Shown here: positions 25,501-34,058 of the stretch, piece by piece
Numbering within the stretch: the first letter of the stretch is position 1
Layout of the letters: every line of letters begins with the position of its first letter
Source: Telluribacter humicola
Lineage (GTDB): Bacteria; Bacteroidota; Bacteroidia; Cytophagales; Spirosomataceae
Direction of reading: 5' to 3'
DNA length: 64,000 nt
NCBI RefSeq assembly: GCF_017355935.1
Contig: NZ_JAFIQT010000002.1
Location: forward strand, 558,001-622,000
The notes under the pieces: generated by a model
What the model saw: only the letters and a program-made list of their open reading frames with translations
Databases searched by the model: none
What the model was told of the DNA's origin: nothing
Translations under genes and position numbers: made by a program

Positions 25501-26225
25501 GGGACCAGCTGGCTATTCTTCTCCGCAGGTGACCAGTACTCGGTGTAGATCTGGAAAGCCCGCATGCCGAAGGGGTCCAGCAGGGCAGCGAGGGTTTTGT
25601 TGTCAAGGTCTTCGAGCATGGTGTCGGCTACCTGGTACAGCACCAGCAGAACGATCCCCTGCACGTAGATGACGATGGTCTGACGGCTGAGGGTACCGGC
25701 TGCGAAGTACAGCGCCGACTGAATAAAGATACTGGTAATGCCCAGCGTCAGGAACGGCTGGATGTAGTGCCAGAAGTTGAAGGGTAAGATCTCTTTAGAA
25801 GCCCAGGAAGGCTCCCAGGGTAGGTACTTCCCGACCGCGAAGCCCAGGATGAAGGCGATCCAGACGGCACAGAACACCAGTACGGTAACCAGGAAGGAGC
25901 CGAAGAAGCGCCCAAACAGGTAGGCAAACTTAGATACGGGCGTAGTAAACATCAGGGAGTCGGTCCGGTGCTCAAAGTCACGGAGGACAGGTACTCCCAT
26001 AATAGCGGACACAATGAACGTCAGGGCAAAGGTCATGATGGTGGTCATGAACGCCAGGTTGTAGGGCGAGTTTTCGACGATCTGCCCACCGGCTACGCCA
26101 CCTATGACGACGTACTTAGAGGTAACGGCGAAGAAGCACAGTAGGAACAGGATGCCGAAGTAGAGGTAGGTAGCGGGGCGTTTCTTGCGGTAGTCCAGCT
26201 CGAAACGTATTATTTCTTTCATCAT
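22560..26225 (-). CDS. ABC transporter permease fused to M1 family aminopeptidase
   Basis: A 1221-residue fusion. The first about 600 residues hold around a dozen transmembrane segments in two ABC-2-like halves (FIVSAIMGVPVLRDFEHRTDSLMFTTPVSKFAYLFGRFFGS is the typical gate region). After a last TM near 575-600, the periplasmic part carries an M1 (gluzincin) domain with HEIGHQWWGH: zinc ligands His953 and His957, catalytic Glu954, and the downstream Glu977 in MLSETQSQYSAL as third ligand (19-residue spacing, one more than canonical M1). The GAMEN-like exopeptidase site was not located. Upstream, 50 bases away on the same strand, is its ABC ATPase, so the pair forms one exporter. Family members are known but functionally unassigned. 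Confidence 0.88.
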   Translation of the reverse strand: MMKEIIRFELDYRKKRPATYLYFGILFLLCFFAVTSKYVVIGGVAGGQIVENSPYNLAFMTTIMTFALTFIVSAIMGVPVLRDFEHRTDSLMFTTPVSKFAYLFGRFFGSFLVTVLVFCAVWIAFILGFAVGKYLPWEPSWASKEILPFNFWHYIQPFLTLGITSIFIQSALYFAAGTLSRQTIVIYVQGIVLLVLYQVADTMLEDLDNKTLAALLDPFGMRAFQIYTEYWSPAEKNSQLVPLEGLLLWNRLIWLGFALLVLAGTYWGFSFNVVRSGWRKAKAVVAEKTSFRPESVTIPVAQQVLNAGSYMKMLLQQALFYARMIMRDVPFVGIVVVGLINLIVGAFYFGKMYGTSSYPITANVLGLLNEFDLFFLIIAIFYSGELIWRERSVNFNLIMDALPVPDWVNLVAKFIGLLIIYLGLLLVLIVVGMGVQAAHGYFNFELPLYFQTLYTSTLFFLVAYTLLAFFVQIMANNKFVGYALMFVFFIVTFTIGAMGIQHPLFMFNSGSLGEYSDMNRYGHFVTRFSWMKLYWFSFVCILFSVSVVLAVRGSEAAMRTRLRIGRLRLSRPLVTFTLVTIVAFTGTGFYVYYNTNQLNTYRTQEEEEQWAVDYEKTLKKFEYLAQPKIVESNLKVELYPGNRDFSAEGFYWLKNKTDRPITDIHIQEDVVNGVKTNYLNFGGGEAKVKQQWKDFGYTIYQLPQPLPAGDSVKMNFKVSFLTKGFEARGSNTSVVQNGTFINNTYFPSIGYAEQAELGDDDLRRKHKLPEKERMMEQTDPRGLSQSLFGDDADYIRFQMVVGTEPEQIAIAPGYLQKEWTGKDSTGTDRRYFHYQMDVPMVNFYSIVSARYEVKRDKWVGPNGKTVNLEIYYNKGHEYNLETMLTSMKKSLDYFSKSFGPYQYRQLRIMEFPRYSSFAQSFANTVPFSEGIGFIQKISDPEKDLDMPYYVTAHEIGHQWWGHQVPEAGVKGNAMLSETQSQYSALMVMKHTFSPELMQKFLKYEMDKYLQGRAMERKKEQPLVLTEGQGYIHYNKGSVIMYALQDYIGEDKVNTALRNFLADWQYPGPDSKQKRYPTSRDLLGYFKAQTPDSLQYVITDWFENITLYENKATEASYTKKGDKQYEVTLKFTSEKYVADSAGNEKPVSLGTQWVDVGVYTKGEDGKDKLVYLQKHKVTGKDNTVKVLVNALPTKAGVDPINKLIDRHPDDNTKSVSEGSPTT

Positions 26226-26275
26226 TCTCTTGGTAGATTAGGGTGAGAGGGTGATTAGATCCGATGGAGCAACTG

Positions 26276-27160
26276 CTATACAGCTACTGCCTGCCGCCCA
26301 AAGATGTGAGAGAAATACACATCCTCCAGGTCACCGGGAATAGCCACGAAGCCATCACCCGGAGCCGTATCCGCCATGACATGAATCACCGGGGTACCTC
26401 CCACCAGCTTCTCAGAGATAATGGTGTACTGCTGACGGTAGGCTTCCAGCTCCGCCTTAGGTACCCGCTTTTCCCAAATTTTACCCTCAATATCCAGAAG
26501 TGCTTGCAGCGGACTTCCCTTATACAGTACCTGCCCCTTATTGATAATAGCCATGTCGGAGCAGAGTTCCTTCACGTCTTCTACGATATGCGTGGAAAGT
26601 ATCACGATGGTATTCTCGCCGATCTCACTCAACAGGTTCAGAAAACGGTTACGCTCCGCCGGATCAAGACCAGCCGTAGGCTCATCCACAATGATCAGTT
26701 TGGGGTTGGCCAGCAAGGCCTGTGCTATGCCAAAGCGTTGTTTCATCCCTCCCGAGTAGCCTCCCAGGTTCTTCTTGCGGGCATCGTACAGGTTGGTTTT
26801 CTGGAGCAGCGCCTTCACTACCTCTTTCCGTTCGCCGCTGTTGGTGATTCCTTTGAGTACAGCCAGGTGGTTGAGGAGCGTTTCGGCATCCACCTTAGGG
26901 TATACTCCAAACTCCTGCGGCAGGTACCCCAACACCCTCCGTACTTCATCTTTCTGGGTCAGTACATTGGTATCTCCCAGCTGTATACTACCCGAGTCAG
27001 GCTCCTGCAGGGTAGCTATGGTACGCATCAGGGAGGACTTACCGGCACCGTTAGGTCCCAGCAGACCAAACATCCCCTGATTGATCGTGAGGTTTACGTC
27101 TTTGAGGGCCTGCACCCCGTTGGAGTACGTCTTGTTGAGATGTTGGATAATCAGTTGCAT
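26276..27160 (-). CDS. ABC transporter ATP-binding protein
   Basis: A 294-residue ABC ATPase. Walker A GPNGAGKS (35-42), Q-loop YLPQEFGVYP (79-88), signature YSGGM (135-139), Walker B LIIVDE (155-160) and switch His191 are all present. The C-terminal 85 residues (KIWEKRVPKAELEAYRQQYTIISEKLV...FVAIPGDLEDVYFSHIFG) are typical of ABC-2 exporters such as drug, lantibiotic or Gld-type systems. It is the first gene of a two-gene operon with the permease/M1 fusion and should energise it at the inner membrane. Confidence 0.92.
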   Translation of the reverse strand: MQLIIQHLNKTYSNGVQALKDVNLTINQGMFGLLGPNGAGKSSLMRTIATLQEPDSGSIQLGDTNVLTQKDEVRRVLGYLPQEFGVYPKVDAETLLNHLAVLKGITNSGERKEVVKALLQKTNLYDARKKNLGGYSGGMKQRFGIAQALLANPKLIIVDEPTAGLDPAERNRFLNLLSEIGENTIVILSTHIVEDVKELCSDMAIINKGQVLYKGSPLQALLDIEGKIWEKRVPKAELEAYRQQYTIISEKLVGGTPVIHVMADTAPGDGFVAIPGDLEDVYFSHIFGRQAVAV

Positions 27161-27280
27161 AGAAGGGTAGGTTGTGAAGGTTTATCAAGTGAGTATTAGT
27201 AAAGCTAATATACAAATTAGCAGCCTTAAGAATATAATCTGGGGTACAAGCGGCCTATATAGCTGACCAAAGGCCAACAG

Positions 27281-27313
27281 AAAAGGCACCGGTTGATGAG
27301 CCCCGATGCCTTC
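27281..27313 (-). terminator. Terminator after the small secreted protein gene
   Basis: On the minus strand GGCATCGG pairs with CCGGTGCC (one G-U pair in RNA), extended by AA/TT, followed by TTTTC. It lies 30 bases beyond the stop at 27343. Confidence 0.65.
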
Positions 27314-27342
27314 AAAAAACAGTATTATACAAGGTGCAGGTA

Positions 27343-27825
27343 CTAGCGCATCCGCTTCATGCTGTTCAGGATCGCGAGGGCGTCTTTCTCGGCCTGTTTG
27401 TCTTCATCATCGAATATAATGGCAATAAAGAAGTTCGTTTTGGTGCGTGGGTCCATCATACCGGCAAACATAATGCGGGAGCCTTCCTTAAAACCTTCTA
27501 CGTAGTAGCCTTTCAATCCATTGGAATTAACGGCGGTAGCTTCATCTATCTCATCCAGCTCCATTTCATTGGCCCCCTCAATGGTGGCTTCTTCCAGGTC
27601 GTCCAGGGTAATATCTTCCTCGACCAGTTCCATAATCAGCTCCATGCCCTTGCCGGACATTTCGAATGTTTCGTCGGTATTCTTCTTTACTCTGAAATCG
27701 TTAGGTACCGTAAGCTGTAACTTATAGTGCTCCCATTCATAGGTCTTTTGTGCCGTAGCCGAGGTGAGCGTACCTAGCAGTAAGACGCCCAGGAGCAGTG
27801 CGTAAGAGGAGAATTGTTTTTTCAT
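27343..27825 (-). CDS. Small secreted protein of unknown function
   Basis: A 160-residue protein from the ATG at 27825, giving the signal peptide MKKQFSSYALLLGVLLLGTLTSATAQ; an in-frame start 33 bases upstream lacks this character. The mature part (YEWEHYKLQLTVPNDFRVKKNTDETFEMSGKGMELIMELVEED) resembles small PsbP/DUF-type alpha-beta periplasmic proteins found in Bacteroidota, and is strongly acidic (many Glu and Asp). It has its own terminator and lies between the ABC operon and the FtsX-like permeases, with no link to either evident from sequence. Function not recognised. Confidence 0.65.
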   Translation of the reverse strand: MKKQFSSYALLLGVLLLGTLTSATAQKTYEWEHYKLQLTVPNDFRVKKNTDETFEMSGKGMELIMELVEEDITLDDLEEATIEGANEMELDEIDEATAVNSNGLKGYYVEGFKEGSRIMFAGMMDPRTKTNFFIAIIFDDEDKQAEKDALAILNSMKRMR

Positions 27826-27866
27826 TGGAGGGTGATTTGAGTGAAAAATAGCGACCAAGGTAATAA

Positions 27867-27898
27867 AAAAGCGGACTATCGTAGTATAGTCCGCTTTT
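27867..27898 (-). terminator. Rho-independent terminator of the first FtsX-like permease
   Basis: Perfect 13-bp stem AAAAGCGGACTAT / ATAGTCCGCTTTT (27867-27879, 27886-27898), with a further T-run on the minus strand. It lies 74 bases past the stop at 27972. Confidence 0.85.
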
Positions 27899-27971
27899 AA
27901 AATTATCTTTATAAAAGTAACTGATAGTCAGTTAGTATCTCTTGTATAACCCTGGGTGAATGGGGCAGGTA

Positions 27972-30395
27972 CTACTCCGTACTCAGACTCTTGACCGGGT
28001 TCATCAGGGCACTCTTAAGTACTTGTATACCTACTACTGTACTGGTCAGTACAGCCAGTGCTATACCTACCTGTGCAAAAGGGAGCCAGTTCACATGTAT
28101 ACGGTAGGCGTAGTCGGCCAGCCAGTCAGAAAGGAGCCAGTAGGCCAGGGGCCAGGCTATCACATTAGCAATAATCATGATCCAGACGTACTCTTTCAGA
28201 AAGAGAGTGACGATGGAGGAGACTGATGCCCCCAGTACCTTGCGAATCCCTACTTCCTTAGTGCGCCGGGCTACGCTGAGAGATACCATACCTACCACAC
28301 CCAATAGTACGATCAGGAGGACCAGGCCCGTAGCCAGGTAGGTCGCTTTTTCCAGCTGGAGTTCGGTCTGGTACAGCTTCTGAAGGGTTTGGTCCATGAA
28401 GGCATAATCAAACGGAGCATCCGGGAACAACTGGTGCCATTTCTGCTCGATGGCTGCCATAGTTTGTTTAGTAGTATTGGATGCCAGCCTGAACGAGTAG
28501 AAGCGGTATAAGGGCCGGAGCTGGACGTGGGAAATAATCAGGGGACGGATGGTCTGGTGCATAGAGCCTGTATGAAAGTCCCGCACAACCCCCTTGACCC
28601 GGAAAGCGGTTGGAAATCCCAAAAACTTAACGGACTGACCTTCGGCCGCCTCCGGGGTTGGGAAGCCAAGGGCTTTGGTAGCGGCCTCATTAAGAACCAG
28701 ACTGGTGGAGTCCAGAGCGCCCTGACTATAGTTAAAAAAGTTGCCTGCCCGCATAGGTATCTGATAGGTTTGGGCATAGTTCTCGTCAGTAGTCATGATA
28801 AGGGCACTGACGGACTGCGTAGAATCCCGGCCTTCTGCATAGATACTGGCACTATTGCCTACATTCCCATTTGGAATCTCAAAGGATAGGCTGACCGACT
28901 GTACACCGGGTATTATGGCCAACTGTTCACGTGCGGCCTGCATCCGGGTTACGCCTTCGGCAGACCAGGTACGGGGTAAGGAAGATACCGTTACAACGGC
29001 CTCTTTCCGGAAGCCCAGATCACTGTTGAAGAAGTAGGCGATCTGGCGGGATACAATAATGGCGGCCACAAACACCACGATGGCGATGGTGTATTGTACC
29101 GTTACCAGTGCCCGTCGCAGGATCACACCAGCCGCGAACTTTCCCTCGCGTACGGAGTTTCCCTTGCTTTTCAGCGAGTCTATCGACGAGTAGGCAGATA
29201 AGTACAGAGCCGGATAGCCGCCTGCCAATCCACCAATAAGTAGGATAAGCAGTACCATCATCCAGCTGTAACGCCAGGGAATATCAGCTATGGCTAGTAG
29301 CGGCTTACCTACTACTTCACCAAACAAGGGTCGGAACAGAAAGTAAAGACCAACAGAAAGAATAGCGGCAATCAGTGTCAGTACCAGGGCTTCTGTAAGG
29401 AACTGCGCCGTAAGTTGCCATCTCAGTCCACCTAATGCTTTGCGGACACCAATCTCACGCAAGCGGGAGGTAGACGTACCAATGGAGATATTGACAAAGT
29501 TAACAATAGCCATCAGCAGGATAAACAGCCCCACCGCCATCAGCGTAACGATCATCTTGCGGACTAGTCCGTTGTTACTTTCCAGGTAGTACTCCGAGAG
29601 TGGGGTGACGTAAGCCGTCAGATTCTTTTGAATGTCGGGAGTAGCATTGGTCCTGATGAGTTGGGCCAGTGGCTGGTCCAGATCCTGCGGATTTACCCCC
29701 GGCTGCAGCTCAATGTAGTTGACGATGTACGGATTGAGCCAGGAGTCCATACTGGCACCAAAGTAAGGTAGGGCCCCCATGCCCATGAACACCTCGTTGT
29801 CCTCGGGGAGTAGTTGTGATACCGAGTTGGGAGGCAGAGGTTTAAGGATACCCGTTACTATAAACTCCCGCTTGCCTGCCTGCGGCGTCTCAACTGTCAG
29901 TGATTCGTTGAGTACATCGGTCCTGCCAAAGAATTTCTGGGCTTTGGTAGCGGTGATGACTATAGCGTTAGGGCCGGTCAGGGCAGTGTGTGGGTTACCG
30001 TGCAGGAGGTTAAATCCGTACATCGTTAGTAGGGTAGAGTCCCCGATCTGGATGGATTCGCGGAAGTGGTTTGCTCCTTTTGAAATGGTCGCATTTACGC
30101 CGTGGAAGCGGTAGTAGTTAGCCACCAGGCTGGGGTACTCTTCTTTCAAGGCCGGACCAATGGGGGCCAGGACAGTTATGTCCATTCCCATGTTCTCCTG
30201 CCTCCAGCGGCTTTGTACCAGGTACTGCTGGCTGGCGTTTTTCAGCTGGCGGTTCATCTGGTACTCACCCCAGATATAACTCGCTATGAGTAAGGTAAAC
30301 GTGATGCCTACGGCCAGACCGGCAATGTTCAACAGAGAGTAGAACTTACGCCGCAGCAAATTACGCCAGGCAATTTTGAAGTAGTTTTTTATCAT
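27972..30395 (-). CDS. FtsX/MacB-type ABC transporter permease (copy 1)
   Basis: An 807-residue inner-membrane permease of the large Bacteroidota family with two FtsX domains. It has an N-terminal TM (NIAGLAVGITFTLLIASYIWGEY, about 21-43), a periplasmic MacB-like domain (about 45-280), a first three-TM FtsX block (about 285-430, with IGTSTSRLREIGVRKALGG), a second periplasmic domain, and a C-terminal FtsX block (SLSVARRTKEVGIRKVLGASVSSIVTLF, about 685-800). Such proteins act as mechanotransmission-type ABC components rather than channels. No ATPase or MacA-like partner is adjacent. Closely related to the next gene upstream; the pair looks like a tandem duplication, each with its own terminator. 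Confidence 0.9.
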   Translation of the reverse strand: MIKNYFKIAWRNLLRRKFYSLLNIAGLAVGITFTLLIASYIWGEYQMNRQLKNASQQYLVQSRWRQENMGMDITVLAPIGPALKEEYPSLVANYYRFHGVNATISKGANHFRESIQIGDSTLLTMYGFNLLHGNPHTALTGPNAIVITATKAQKFFGRTDVLNESLTVETPQAGKREFIVTGILKPLPPNSVSQLLPEDNEVFMGMGALPYFGASMDSWLNPYIVNYIELQPGVNPQDLDQPLAQLIRTNATPDIQKNLTAYVTPLSEYYLESNNGLVRKMIVTLMAVGLFILLMAIVNFVNISIGTSTSRLREIGVRKALGGLRWQLTAQFLTEALVLTLIAAILSVGLYFLFRPLFGEVVGKPLLAIADIPWRYSWMMVLLILLIGGLAGGYPALYLSAYSSIDSLKSKGNSVREGKFAAGVILRRALVTVQYTIAIVVFVAAIIVSRQIAYFFNSDLGFRKEAVVTVSSLPRTWSAEGVTRMQAAREQLAIIPGVQSVSLSFEIPNGNVGNSASIYAEGRDSTQSVSALIMTTDENYAQTYQIPMRAGNFFNYSQGALDSTSLVLNEAATKALGFPTPEAAEGQSVKFLGFPTAFRVKGVVRDFHTGSMHQTIRPLIISHVQLRPLYRFYSFRLASNTTKQTMAAIEQKWHQLFPDAPFDYAFMDQTLQKLYQTELQLEKATYLATGLVLLIVLLGVVGMVSLSVARRTKEVGIRKVLGASVSSIVTLFLKEYVWIMIIANVIAWPLAYWLLSDWLADYAYRIHVNWLPFAQVGIALAVLTSTVVGIQVLKSALMNPVKSLSTE

Positions 30396-30416
30396 GGCAT
30401 TTTAGGTTTAATATAC

Positions 30417-30472
30417 AAAAGGAGGAAAGTAAGAGCTGTATTAATACCTACGGTATTTTTCTGCTTTCCTCC
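30417..30472 (-). terminator. Compound terminator between the two permease genes
   Basis: Outer stem GGAGGAAAG / CTTTCCTCC (30421-30429, 30464-30472) encloses an inner stem AATACC / GGTATT; the minus strand continues with TTTTGT. A second GC stem (GCGGC/GCCGC at 30476-30486) lies just before it. It ends the gene at 30496 and lies 22 bases before the start of copy 1. Confidence 0.7.
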
Positions 30473-30495
30473 CGCGCGGCAGCCGCTTTTCTACT

Positions 30496-32892
30496 TTAAT
30501 CTGTTTTAATAGCTTTTACCGGATTCATCAGGGCGGCCTGGATGCTTTGGTAGCTTAGTGATAAGATACCTATACCTACTGCCATGGCCCCGGCCACTAC
30601 ATATACCCACCATTCGATAGATACCTTATAGACAAAGTCCTGCAGCCATAGGTGCATGATGTACCAGGCGACGGGTGAGGCAAGTACAATGGAGATGACT
30701 ATTAGTCGGACGAAGTCGCGGGATAGCAGCCCCACGATACTGCTCACCGAGGCTCCCAGTACTTTCCTAATGCCAATTTCCTTGGTACGTTGTACCACAA
30801 CCTGTGATACCAGGCCATATAATCCCAGGCAGCAGATCAGGATAGCCACGATGGTGAAGGTGTTGATGAAGCGGGAGATGAGGGTTTCGGTTTCGTAGAA
30901 TTTTGCTACCTGCTCATCCAGAAACTGATACTCCAGTACTTCATCGGGATAAAGCTGCTGCCACACCCGGCGTATATGATCTAATGTACCGGCCGGATCT
31001 TGTCCAGTGATACGAATACCCGCGCGTTCAAACCAATCAGACTGGCTGGCTATAAAGCAGGGGGCAATCTCTTCCCGTAGCGATTTCTGATGAAAGTCTT
31101 TGACTACCCCTACGATGGGGAGGGGCGTGGCCGATAGGTAGTACTGCAGCTTTTTGCCCAGTACCTCTTTTGGGTCCTGATAGCCCAGTTTGTGGAGCAG
31201 GGCTTCGTTGATCAAGTACTCCCGGATGGTATCGCTGGGCATAATATTACGACCTGCCACTAGCTGGAGGCCATAGGTGGAGAGGTAGTTGGCATCAGCC
31301 AGCCGGTCGCGTACCGGATAGGTAGCCCATTCGGAGCTGCCGTTGAATTTGAAGGAGCCGCCAAACTGCTGTTCACTGGAAGGCGGGCGGTGACTAAAAC
31401 TGACCGACTGAATGTCGGGTTGTTGCAGGAGCTGCTGCCGGAATGCTTCGCGGTTGCCTTTTTGTTGATTGGGCAATGTCACTACCACCACATTATCCTT
31501 TCGGAAGCCCAGGTCGGCATTTTGAATGTACTTTATCTGATTAGCCACTACCAGCGAGCACAGAATCAGGACGTGACAAACCGCAAACTGACCAATAACC
31601 AGAACGCTCCTGACGGTAGTACTACTGACCGATGTGGCAGGAAGCTGGCCCCGCAGGATAGTCCAGGGCGAGAAACCGGAAAGTATCAGTGCCGGATACC
31701 CACCGGCAAGCACTGTAACTACACCTAGTAACAGCCCCAGAAAAACCACCATCTGCCAGTCAACCCGGAAGGCTAGCTCTACCTGCGCCCAATCGTTGAA
31801 TACAGGCCGGGCCACCAGGACCAACAAGAAGGCAAAAGCTGTAGATAGGAGAATAATAATGGCTGATTCGAGCAGGAACTGCCCAACCAGCTGACGACGT
31901 GAGCTACCCAGCGACTTGCGGATACCTACCTCCTTGCTACGACGAATGGCCTTTACGAGAGTCAGGTTAATGAAGTTGATACAGCCGGCAATAATTAACA
32001 ACAGACCTACACCTGCCAGGGACCAGAGCAAGGCCGGGCGAATGGTATCGCTACTCCGCTGTACATCGTAGTGAATGTCACTCAGCGGCTGTACATTGAA
32101 GCGAAATATGGCCGCATCAGTCCCGTAATGCTTTTTTGAAAGTACCGGGAGTGACTGTTCAAGTCCGGCTAAGGCACCCGGCGATTTGAGGGTGACGTAG
32201 AGTCGGTTGGTACTGTTAAGGTAGTACCAGTTCGATACTTCGTAGTCAGGATTCAGATTCTTAAGCGTAGCCATGGAAATAAATAGACCCACATCCGTAT
32301 CAGTCATGGGAGGTGGATCGGCCACCAGACCCGTTATCGTTACATCTACCTTATTATTTAAGGTCAGCACCTGTCCTATGGGATCAGTATCCCCAAAGTA
32401 CTTGCTAGCCTGTGACTGCGTCAGTACTGCCGTATTGGGTTCACTGAGGGCTGTATTGGGCTGGCCATGCAGCCACTCATAATCCAGTATCTCAAACCAT
32501 TCAGGCTCCACCAAGGCAGTACCCTTGTATTCACGGAAGCGCAGTGGCTCGGAACGTCCTGTTCGTCTTGCCGTGACGGTCAGTTCACGATTCATCATAA
32601 AAAACGCGGCCTGCTCTACCTGAGGGTACTCGGTACGTAGTACCTGAGCCATGGGAAGTGGGGCTTCGGGATTATACTCAACGGAGCCATCTTCCAGGTA
32701 CAGATCTGTATTGATCCGGTAGGTGCGCTCCAGCTTCTGGTGGTGGCGGTCAGTACTAAGGTGATGCCTTAAAAACAGGAAGATAAGTATACCGGCAGCC
32801 ATACCTATCGAAAGACCCACTGTGGTTAGTGAGGTATAGCTGCGATGGGCCAGCAGGTTGCGCCAGGCTATTTTGAGGTAGTTTTTTAACAT
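30496..32892 (-). CDS. FtsX/MacB-type ABC transporter permease (copy 2)
   Basis: A 798-residue permease from the ATG at 32892 (MLKNYLKIAWRNLLAHRSYTSL), which matches the N-terminus of copy 1 (MIKNYFKIAWRNLLRRKFYSL); the ATG 30 bases upstream adds unrelated residues. Same architecture: first TM about 22-41, MacB-like periplasmic domain, FtsX block with VKAIRRSKEVGIRKSLGSSRRQLVGQF, second periplasmic domain, and C-terminal FtsX block QRTKEIGIRKVLGASVSSIVGLL. It is a paralogue of the gene at 27972 on the same strand, with a 100-bp gap that holds a terminator, so they are separate transcription units or loosely coupled. ATPase partner not in the window's neighbourhood. Confidence 0.9.
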   Translation of the reverse strand: MLKNYLKIAWRNLLAHRSYTSLTTVGLSIGMAAGILIFLFLRHHLSTDRHHQKLERTYRINTDLYLEDGSVEYNPEAPLPMAQVLRTEYPQVEQAAFFMMNRELTVTARRTGRSEPLRFREYKGTALVEPEWFEILDYEWLHGQPNTALSEPNTAVLTQSQASKYFGDTDPIGQVLTLNNKVDVTITGLVADPPPMTDTDVGLFISMATLKNLNPDYEVSNWYYLNSTNRLYVTLKSPGALAGLEQSLPVLSKKHYGTDAAIFRFNVQPLSDIHYDVQRSSDTIRPALLWSLAGVGLLLIIAGCINFINLTLVKAIRRSKEVGIRKSLGSSRRQLVGQFLLESAIIILLSTAFAFLLVLVARPVFNDWAQVELAFRVDWQMVVFLGLLLGVVTVLAGGYPALILSGFSPWTILRGQLPATSVSSTTVRSVLVIGQFAVCHVLILCSLVVANQIKYIQNADLGFRKDNVVVVTLPNQQKGNREAFRQQLLQQPDIQSVSFSHRPPSSEQQFGGSFKFNGSSEWATYPVRDRLADANYLSTYGLQLVAGRNIMPSDTIREYLINEALLHKLGYQDPKEVLGKKLQYYLSATPLPIVGVVKDFHQKSLREEIAPCFIASQSDWFERAGIRITGQDPAGTLDHIRRVWQQLYPDEVLEYQFLDEQVAKFYETETLISRFINTFTIVAILICCLGLYGLVSQVVVQRTKEIGIRKVLGASVSSIVGLLSRDFVRLIVISIVLASPVAWYIMHLWLQDFVYKVSIEWWVYVVAGAMAVGIGILSLSYQSIQAALMNPVKAIKTD

Positions 32893-33062
32893 AATGCATC
32901 TGTACGTTGAATGGCGATTCAAGGTACAGACAATAGTGATAGGCAGACTGTTAAAAAAAGTTAAGCCTTAAGCACAAAGCGTATCTTCAGTACTACCACA
33001 TTATATCAAGGTGCCTAAGGATTAGGGGCGGAGATTTGGAAAGTTGATTCGATGGCTCAAAA

Positions 33063-33785
33063 TTAGTTGTTGGAGGAGCGAATCCTGAAACGGAGTAATG
33101 ACCACAGAACCAGGTACGATACGCTGATCAGCAATCCGAATTCAAGACTTAGTAGCATAGCTGTACGGTCCGTCAGTCCCATCAGCAGGGCTTCAAATAG
33201 CTCTGAAGGATTATGCAGGATATCCCAGCTGTTCCAGCGCCCAATACGTCCCAGGAAGATGCCGAATCCGGCCAGAGGTATGCTTACCGCAAACATGGCA
33301 ATCGCCAGAAAGCGGGGAAAGGTACGGTGCCAGGTACGGTGTATCCAGTACAACGATACCAGTCCATTGATCATACTGACCTGTGCGTAGTAAAAGAGCA
33401 TGATCACATCGTGCCAGGTGAGGTCTCTCCCGTAGTCAACCGACAGGTGTACCAGGTCGGTAATCATGTAAGGAGCGTTAGGGAAGAATAAGAGCCAAAG
33501 TATACTCAGAATACTTATTGTCAAGGGCAGTTTTCCGAAACGGCTGCTGAGGACATCTGCAATGAAAGCTGTAACAAGCGGTACCCAACTCAGAAACAGG
33601 TTCCAGTCCAGTGAGAAGTCAACGGGTGCGTTGAACTGGATCCTGATCAGGTGAAATGCCAGAGCCGCTGAACTCAGTACCAACAGAAGTAACAGCGGGT
33701 ACAGACCAGCCAGCGTGATGATAGGAGGATCGGAAATAAATACCCGATAGCCGAATCTATTGAGTTGTAGTATAAGGTATTTCAA
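33063..33785 (-). CDS. DUF1361 membrane protein
   Basis: A 240-residue integral membrane protein with six or seven hydrophobic segments. The DUF1361 pattern is clear: NLFLSWVPLVTAFIADVL, LWLLFFPNAPYMITDLVHLS, DVIMLFYYAQVSMINGLVSLYWIHRTW and SIPLAGFGIFLGRIGRWNSWDILHNP. The family has no known function. The start is a TTG at 33785, as there is no in-frame ATG before the first TM segment. It stands alone between the permease genes and the helicase. Confidence 0.82.
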   Translation of the reverse strand: MKYLILQLNRFGYRVFISDPPIITLAGLYPLLLLLVLSSAALAFHLIRIQFNAPVDFSLDWNLFLSWVPLVTAFIADVLSSRFGKLPLTISILSILWLLFFPNAPYMITDLVHLSVDYGRDLTWHDVIMLFYYAQVSMINGLVSLYWIHRTWHRTFPRFLAIAMFAVSIPLAGFGIFLGRIGRWNSWDILHNPSELFEALLMGLTDRTAMLLSLEFGLLISVSYLVLWSLLRFRIRSSNN

Positions 33786-33992
33786 CTGCCTGCTTATTTA
33801 TATGTTAGAACATACAAAGCTATAAAACGTATAATAAACCTGTACAGGTTTATAAGTCAGGTTAATTATATGTTATTTTATATAAGTTGTTCTTATTGTA
33901 CCCAAAAGAATACTAATGCCTCGATAGAACTAATTGTTCATGAGGAAATTAGCCTTTGGTGTGAAGTGTGTGGGAGTGAAGACTTAAAGGAG

Positions 33993-34026
33993 AAGCGGGG
34001 ACCCGTTATACTGATCCCCGCTTTAT
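33993..34026 (-). terminator. Terminator of the DEAD-box helicase gene
   Basis: Perfect 9-bp stem AAGCGGGGA / TCCCCGCTT (33993-34001, 34015-34023). It lies 36 bases past the stop at 34059; the minus strand continues as CTCC and then a TTAAG, so the T-run is weak. Confidence 0.65.
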
Positions 34027-34058
34027 AATTGCCTGTAAATAATTAATTTACAGTACTT

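Noticed and set aside
26264-27199. 311-residue plus-strand frame
   Set aside because: Antisense to an ABC ATPase with intact Walker A, signature and Walker B motifs; the plus-strand translation has no recognisable domain.
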